64,000 nucleotides of DNA, from the NCBI GenBank assembly GCA_037043235.1, contig JAWRVZ010000112.1, forward strand, positions 1,054,001-1,118,000, read 5' to 3'. Made by a program: the position numbers and the translations under genes. The stretch's first letter is position 1. Each line of letters opens with the position of its first letter. The stretch comes from Rhodeus uyekii. Its lineage: Eukaryota > Chordata > Actinopteri > Cypriniformes > Acheilognathidae. A model generated the notes under the pieces. The model was given only the letters and a program-made list of their open reading frames with translations. It was not told where the DNA came from and ran no database searches. Positions 61,901 to 64,000 of the stretch are shown here, piece after piece.

Positions 61901-63247
61901 TGACTTTGTTGCTCAAGCAACATTTCTTAATGCTATTATCAGTTGTGCTGCTTAATATTTTTGTGGAAACCATGACGCATCTTTTTCAGGATTCTTTGAT
62001 GAATATAAAGAAAAGAACTCCAATTATTTGAAATACGTGCTGTTTTTCTGATTTGAGAAATATTCTAAAATATTTAGGCCAAAAAAAAGAGAATATCTGT
62101 TTTTTTCTTTTAAAGGATAAAGATTTTGATTACCAGTGTGTGTTGGTGATTGAGGGCCGGCTGGTGGTGGTGGACGCTTTTGTGGAAATGGACGACACTC
62201 AGCCATTTCTGTTCTTCATTACCTGCCAGCTACACCAGGTGCGCGAAGTCAACCCTGGTTCGGTTATTTTATTATACAAAGTGCTTATCAATAATTGTGT
62301 TACATGTCTGTAAAGCTCTGATATGGTATTTAAAATGATTGTGATTGCGTTCTGGTTTCAAAGTACTCCTACTCTGCTGCCGTGGAGGAATACAGCAGCC
62401 TGATCTCAGTCAGGAGGAGGGACTCTTTCCAGATGGATTACCCAGCGGACCTGCATGGTTTGTTACCCATTGTTTGTCTAGGCTGGCTCTTAGCTGTAGT
62501 GAATTGGCTGATCTTAGCTGTTCTCTGCTTGGCCATTTTACCCACTGTAAAGTTTCAGGAGTGACAGCTGCATTTAAATACAGAAGTGAGTCCCCTAAGT
62601 TATTGTTCTGTGTGGATGCTCACTCCTGAAACTATGATGATATACCCATTTGAGAAACTTCCTAATTCATGCTAGCAACATGCCAATTTTAGCTAGCAAT
62701 ATGCTAAATCATGCTAGTAACATTTTAGCAAGGTGTTAAATCATGCTAGTAGCATGCTAGCAATGTGCTTTTTAGTTTTAAACTTTTAGACAAGCCTTTA
62801 TCTGTAACAGTTTGTTAACAATCTTTACTCATCTAGTTTTTAATTAATACACTAAAGACTTTTTTAACTTTTGATTTTATTTCTTTATTATTTCTTAATT
62901 GAATGCTAAAGCACTGTTCTTTTTAGTTTGTTTGTTTCTTATTTGTGCACTGAAAATTCTTCTGTAAGTTGCTGAAGTGTGTGTACAGAACAGGACTAAG
63001 CACTAAAAGGTGAATTGACAACCGAATCTAACTCCAGTGTGTACGGGGCTGTTGTTTCACGTGTGTTTTTGTCTTTGCAGTACGGCTGTATAACTGCTCT
63101 GTGGGACGCTCCGACTGCAGTCGCTGCCACACGGCCGATCAGCAGTACGGGTGTGTGTGGTGCGAGGTCTCTCGTTCCAGCTGCGTCTATAAGAGCTCTT
63201 GCACTGGCCGCGTCCAGCAGACCTGCCCTGCACCTCACATTCACACG
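47106..63247 (+). CDS. plxnb1: plexin-B1, 5' part of the gene (13 coding exons, 3' end outside the window)
   Basis: Joined in order, the 13 exons give one open frame of 1063 codons. Plexin-B1 is a single-pass receptor for class 4 semaphorins, notably Sema4D; ligand binding to the sema domain controls R-Ras/Rap and RhoA signalling through the cytoplasmic GAP domain and PDZ-RhoGEF. Seen here: signal peptide (residues 1-21), sema domain (about 22-465), PSI-1 (about 469-510), inter-PSI segment, PSI-2 (about 615-660), Thr/Ser/Pro-rich region (665-890), further extracellular sequence, PSI-3 (about 1010-1056). The mucin-like insert between PSI-2 and PSI-3 distinguishes B1 from the shorter B2 and B3, so B1 is preferred; a or b paralogue is undecided. 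IPT repeats, transmembrane and GAP regions lie beyond 64000. All junctions are GT-AG. Intron 1 appears to be about 42 kb. Confidence 0.9.
48183..50367 (+). other. plxnb1: plxnb1 intron after coding exon 1
   Basis: 2.2 kb, GT-AG. Contains a foldback element (49406-49677) and a family B end (49855-49921). The 132-codon minus-strand frame at 49320-49718 lies mostly in the foldback element and is not a gene. Confidence 0.8.
49406..49677. mobile_element. foldback miniature element with CATTTATAAAGTGTGCGTA ends
   Basis: Left end CATTTATAAAGTGTGCGTAT and right end CCTACGCACAGTTTTATAAATG are inverted repeats. The interior has ACGTACGTACGCCAGTTTCC and matching GTGCACGTAAAC. It is a non-coding dispersed element of a type common in fish. 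Confidence 0.75.
50368..50550 (+). CDS. plxnb1: plxnb1 coding exon 2: sema domain
   Basis: 183 bp, phase 0 to 0, 61 codons. Acceptor GTGTCCTGCAG|AAC, donor CATAAG|GTATGT. Translation runs NTLNAYPCGSDHTPSP.., then AVYDSPSARLTAVTVSV and TIVFLGDSKGNLHK, the last blades of the plexin sema propeller (family pattern LTAV..TVFLGT..G.L.K). Confidence 0.95.
50551..52430 (+). other. plxnb1: plxnb1 intron with a TTAA-flanked element
   Basis: 1.9 kb, GT-AG. Holds the element at 51236-51716. The 164-codon frame at 51699-52193 has no recognisable domain and no splice support. Confidence 0.8.
51236..51716. mobile_element. TTAA-flanked miniature element with tandem CCAAT units
   Basis: Imperfect inverted ends GGTACCTCTATTATGC and GCATAATATGGGCACT, with TTAA on both sides (51232-51235 and 51717-51720), as for piggyBac- or Kolobok-type transposons. 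Inside, 51367-51533 has four diverged tandem units of about 45 bp around CTGGGCATCTGACCAATCAG. No transposase. Confidence 0.75.
52431..52553 (+). CDS. plxnb1: plxnb1 coding exon 3: end of sema domain
   Basis: 123 bp, phase 0 to 0, 41 codons. Acceptor ATCATGATAG|GTG, donor CGTTCT|GTGAGT. Translation VFLGKEVKKYSTLLIQPG then AINSDLLLDSTHRHIYIMTS, matching the plexin pattern V.L......YS...I..G..IN.DL.LD....HIY..T.... Confidence 0.95.
52811..52982. repeat. (TG)n-(TA)n microsatellite in plxnb1 intron
   Basis: A TG run followed by more than 30 TA units, a TGTGTATA interruption at 52898-52925 and a second TA block with GATA at its ends. Begins about 260 bp after coding exon 3. The Tyr/Ile frames across it are repeat translation. 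Confidence 0.95.
53442..53542 (+). CDS. plxnb1: plxnb1 coding exon 4: sema end and start of PSI-1
   Basis: 101 bp, phase 0 to 2. Acceptor CATGTGGTCAG|GTG, donor GGCCG|GTGAGT. Translation VEKRPVAECDKHTDCTSC then LAVKDPYCGWCVLDG: the PSI signature C..H..C..C....DPYCGWC. The sequence upstream of 53442 (VISPVVPCGQ) is intronic. Confidence 0.95.
53628..53760 (+). CDS. plxnb1: plxnb1 coding exon 5: end of PSI-1 and linker
   Basis: 133 bp, phase 2 to 0, separated from coding exon 4 by only 85 bp. Acceptor CTCCTCCAG|GTG, donor AAACTG|GTAATA. It completes RCGMRSDC of PSI-1 and continues GHWLWSFDEQQRCLRVESL then SQYNASHGEQKL. W-L-W-S-F is typical of plexin-B post-PSI sequence; NAS is a glycosylation sequon. 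Confidence 0.93.
54100..54935 (-). mobile_element. Tigger/pogo-like element, copy 4 (minus strand, truncated)
   Basis: Reverse complement of the family at 40806 and 55309: CCACGCGCATTTTTGTGTGG, CTCTCAGCATCGCTTGGTTT, AATTGTGATCGCTATTGTTC, TTATATGAGATCTTAATGGT and GGTGTACGAGCA all match. Both terminal inverted repeats are lost or degraded. A segment of about 220 bp at roughly 54425-54650 has no counterpart in the other copies and looks like a later insertion. It ends about 80 bp before coding exon 6. Confidence 0.8.
55015..55171 (+). CDS. plxnb1: plxnb1 coding exon 6: inter-PSI extracellular segment
   Basis: 157 bp, phase 0 to 1. Acceptor TTTCTTTTTTTAG|ATC, donor GAGAGG|GTAAGA. Translation IAVDVQGLPSLTEGDMYSCF then FEDAETAASVQGSRVTCGTP: the first IPT-like region of plexins (pattern LP.L..G..Y.C.F......A......V.C.TP). 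It is flanked by oppositely oriented copies of the same Tigger-like element. Confidence 0.95.
55309..56060 (+). mobile_element. Tigger/pogo-like non-autonomous element, copy 3
   Basis: Left end CAGTAATACCTCGTTTTACG and right side CACTCGTAAACCGAGGTATT. The body matches copies 1 and 2 and is the inverse of copy 4. A GGGGAGGG-rich tandem duplication lies at about 55570-55650. A SINE-tail fragment (GCATTTGGCAGATACTTTTG, 55241-55300) abuts its left end. No transposase. Confidence 0.85.
56696..56804 (+). CDS. plxnb1: plxnb1 coding exon 7: inter-PSI segment
   Basis: 109 bp, phase 1 to 2. Acceptor CTCTGTAACAG|ATT, donor ATGCC|GTAAGT. Translation DSVSVTLSLRFRTVTVASADFT (split here) followed by FYDCSVVQQLSGSMP: the plexin pattern V.L.......VT.A...F.FYDC, leading into PSI-2. 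Confidence 0.95.
56893..57800. mobile_element. three-level nested repeats (family B > foldback C > repeat D)
   Basis: Family B starts at 56893 (AAGAGATAGTTCTCCAAAAG, CCTTCCAAACCTGTAGTACT) and resumes at 57725-57800 (CTCCATTGACTTTCATTACA, TGGACAAAAGCAAC). Between them lies foldback C, with inverted ends ATGGAAGCTTGTTTTTTGGC (56991) and GGAAACAAGCTTCCAT (57702) and ATTGCGACTGTGAG-type sequence. C is itself split at about 57070-57565 by repeat D, which has a second, inverted copy at 60763-61200. Confidence 0.7.
57801..58355 (+). other. plxnb1: plxnb1 intron stretch, no feature recognised
   Basis: Unique-looking intron sequence before coding exon 8. A 75-codon minus-strand frame at 57872-58099 has no domain. 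Confidence 0.5.
58356..58464 (+). CDS. plxnb1: plxnb1 coding exon 8: PSI-2
   Basis: 109 bp, phase 2 to 0. Acceptor TGTTTTTAG|GTG, donor CAGAAT|GTAAGT. Translation PCRGCVNSRWKCNWCIHQHV then CTHRSTCDRGAIIYNQN: the cysteine pattern C..C....W.C.WC.....C..... C of a plexin PSI repeat. Confidence 0.95.
58632..59037. repeat. interspersed repeat, family A (both ends present)
   Basis: Starts CAATACCGTTCATAGGTTTG and ends GAACTTTTGAACTGTAGT, inverted termini of family A. Inside are TTATTTGTTCAGAAAAACTG and TCACATGATCCTCCAGAAAT. Confidence 0.8.
59459..60136 (+). CDS. plxnb1: plxnb1 coding exon 9: Thr/Ser/Pro-rich mucin-like region
   Basis: 678 bp, phase 0 to 0, 226 codons (residues 665-890). Acceptor TGTTCGTCTAAAG|TTT, donor CTCCTG|GTGAGT. 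The first 100 codons are dominated by Thr, Pro and Ser (TTSTPPTTS, TTPSVTPPTTPEP, TTPLETTTP), a dense O-glycosylation substrate. The second half is more acidic and ends DTDYQSDSDDLFLL. It contains sequon NGS and a Ser-Gly-Asp-Gly-Glu motif. A Ser/Thr/Pro-rich insert at this place is the feature that marks plexin-B1. A strong internal donor, ATCCAG|GTAGGT, lies at 59803/59804 in phase 0. The long minus-strand frame opposite (59482-60099) is an antisense shadow. Confidence 0.93.
60137..61468 (+). other. plxnb1: plxnb1 intron with family B and repeat D copies
   Basis: GT-AG intron. 60425-60640 is family B (GGATATTTCACCCCCCAAAA, CACCCTCATGTTATTCCAAA, GACATGAGGGTGCGTAAATG). 60763-61200 is an inverted copy of repeat D. 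60958-61003 has three tandem CATAATTGAGTTT units. A TG run at 61421-61436 lies about 30 bp before the next acceptor. Confidence 0.7.
60763..61200 (-). repeat. repeat D, inverted relative to 57100-57460
   Basis: GGTTGTTAATCAGTGATGTA, AAGCTGTCAGGCCATATTAT and ATATTGTAGTTCTTGTTCCC are diverged reverse complements of sequence at 57395-57455 and 57300-57340. Non-coding, class unknown. Confidence 0.65.
61469..61603 (+). CDS. plxnb1: plxnb1 coding exon 10: extracellular segment after the mucin-like region
   Basis: 135 bp, phase 0 to 0, 45 codons. Acceptor TATGTGATCAG|GAT, donor TATCAG|GTGATG. Translation DEESLLISRGSHACPCVESI then QGSSLLPVNVERKITLEGRN, then LHLYQ: the plexin IPT-like pattern CPCV..I..S.L.PV.V...I.L.G.NL. 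between PSI-2 and PSI-3. Confidence 0.95.
61772..62015 (-). repeat. interspersed repeat, family A (partial, minus strand)
   Basis: CCAAGGATGCAATTATTTGA, GCTATTATCAGTTGTGCTGC and GACGCATCTTTTTCAGGATT match family A. It ends about 100 bp before coding exon 11. Confidence 0.6.
62116..62238 (+). CDS. plxnb1: plxnb1 coding exon 11: IPT-like segment before PSI-3
   Basis: 123 bp, phase 0 to 0, 41 codons. Acceptor TTTTCTTTTAAAG|GAT, donor CACCAG|GTGCGC. Translation DKDFDYQCVLVIEGRLVVVD then AFVEMDDTQPFLFFITCQLH, then Q: alternating hydrophobic strands with Y.C....G....V.A.V, the plexin pattern. Confidence 0.95.
62364..62457 (+). CDS. plxnb1: plxnb1 coding exon 12: linker before PSI-3
   Basis: 94 bp, phase 0 to 1, separated from coding exon 11 by 125 bp. 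Acceptor TGGTTTCAAAG|TAC, donor CTGCATG|GTTTGT (a weaker donor). Translation YSYSAAVEEYSSLISVRRRD then SFQMDYPADLH. Confidence 0.9.
62640..62770. repeat. short irregular repeat of CATGCTAG motifs
   Basis: CATGCTAGCAACATG, AGCTAGCAATATGCTAAATC, ATGCTAGTAACATTTTAGCA and ATGCTAGTAGCATGCTAGCA follow one another in the intron before coding exon 13. It is a degenerate tandem repeat rich in NheI-type GCTAGC. Confidence 0.75.
63081..63247 (+). CDS. plxnb1: plxnb1 coding exon 13: PSI-3
   Basis: 167 bp, phase 1 to 0. Acceptor TTGTCTTTGCAG|TAC, donor CACACG|GTGAGC. Translation (G)VRLYNCSVGRSDCSRCHTAD (20 shown) continuing QQYGCVWCEVSRSSCVYKSS, then CTGRVQQTCPAPHIHT: a full PSI repeat (C..C....YGC.WC....SC.Y...C). 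The next exons should encode the IPT repeats, outside the window. Confidence 0.95.
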
Positions 63248-64000
63248 GTGAGCCCTTCACATTATACATAGTCAGTTTTGTATTTTCTCCAGACCATACA
63301 AAAATTATCTTTAACTCTTCATTTAAACTGTCATTAGAAGAAATTTTAATAAAACTGCCAGGCTAAACGGCATTGTACTTTTTTTTTTTCCACCTTTCAC
63401 CATCTGAAATATACAGTATTGCCCTTGAAGGAATGACCCTTGTCCTTTAAATGTAGATATGCTCTGGTTTCTCACCCTGAGGGGACGGCCTTTCCGTGCT
63501 GACCCGTGTGTTTGTACTGTAATTGTTTTTGTCTACTGGATTTATAAATCAGGGCATAAGGGATCTCAATGAGGTCGCATTTGTCAGCCTCATACGTCAT
63601 TGAGGCTTCTTCTTTTCAGTAAACTCACCACTGCATTCCAAAGTCGTTAAGAAATTACACCAATTTATGCTTGACTAGAAATAACAGTCAGTTTTATAAT
63701 GGTTACTGTTCTGAAATAAGATAAAATAAGATATCCTGTATGACATTTGCAGCCGACAAATGTGACCTCTGGAGGATGCAGCCTTCGAAATAAGAAGCAG
63801 TGATTTATTCAACTGACATGATGAACTAGATGATATTTGTCTGCATTGGCATTTTAATGAGGAAACTGAGTAATGTTGCAAGAGTTTGTGTTTGGTTACA
63901 TGGCATTGTAATGAGGTTGCTAAGGTGTTCTGTTTGGTATCTAGGGTGCTGCTGTAGGTGTTTGCTAATTATTTAAGTAAAAAAAGTAAATATTTCTATT
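63248..64000 (+). other. plxnb1: plxnb1 intron, open at the right edge
   Basis: No further acceptor leading into plexin-like coding sequence before the window ends. 63915-63965 resembles the satellite-like CCCTAGCAACCACCC repeat in reverse (GAGGTTGCTAAGGTGTTCTG). Confidence 0.6.

Overview
The window looks like nuclear DNA of a ray-finned fish, most likely a cyprinid or close relative. It is AT-rich, has short exons separated by long introns with GT-AG junctions, and is packed with the short DNA-transposon, SINE and satellite families typical of teleost genomes (hAT, Tigger/pogo-like and TTAA-flanked miniature elements, CA/TA microsatellites). I see no bacterial operons, rRNA genes, CRISPR arrays or viral genes.

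One protein-coding gene can be supported: the 5' part of a B-type plexin on the + strand, best matched by plexin-B1 (plxnb1; teleost a/b copy not resolved). Thirteen coding exons between 47106 and 63247 join in one open frame of 1063 codons. They encode a signal peptide, the sema domain, PSI-1, an inter-PSI segment, PSI-2, a long Thr/Ser/Pro-rich (mucin-like) stretch, a further extracellular segment and PSI-3. The IPT domains, transmembrane helix and cytoplasmic GAP domain must lie beyond the right edge. A CpG-rich block at about 4540-4927, ending in a canonical splice donor, is the best candidate for the promoter and non-coding first exon. That would make the first intron about 42 kb.

Layout: 1-4480 is upstream flank with a tetranucleotide tract and a ~1.2 kb, ~38-bp-unit minisatellite that abuts the promoter block. 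4928-47094 is the putative first intron; it holds most of the mobile elements, including a decayed hAT transposase gene with its 8-bp target duplication, a three-level nested insertion at 16.3-18.8 kb, several Tigger-like elements, a tRNA-derived SINE and a 47-bp perfect-stem hairpin. 29.2-32.8 kb and about 36.0-36.5 kb are comparatively repeat-poor and may hold regulatory sequence. 47095-63247 is the plexin extracellular coding region, whose introns also carry repeats; two repeat pairs sit in inverted orientation around coding exons. 63248-64000 is intron.

I did not find a clearly new biological system. The observations most worth following are the in-frame alternative donor inside the mucin-like exon, the tandem acceptors before the start codon (one creates an overlapping uORF, the other an in-frame upstream start), and the inverted repeat pairs flanking exons. 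Exon boundaries were read from splice signals and frame continuity, without transcript data.
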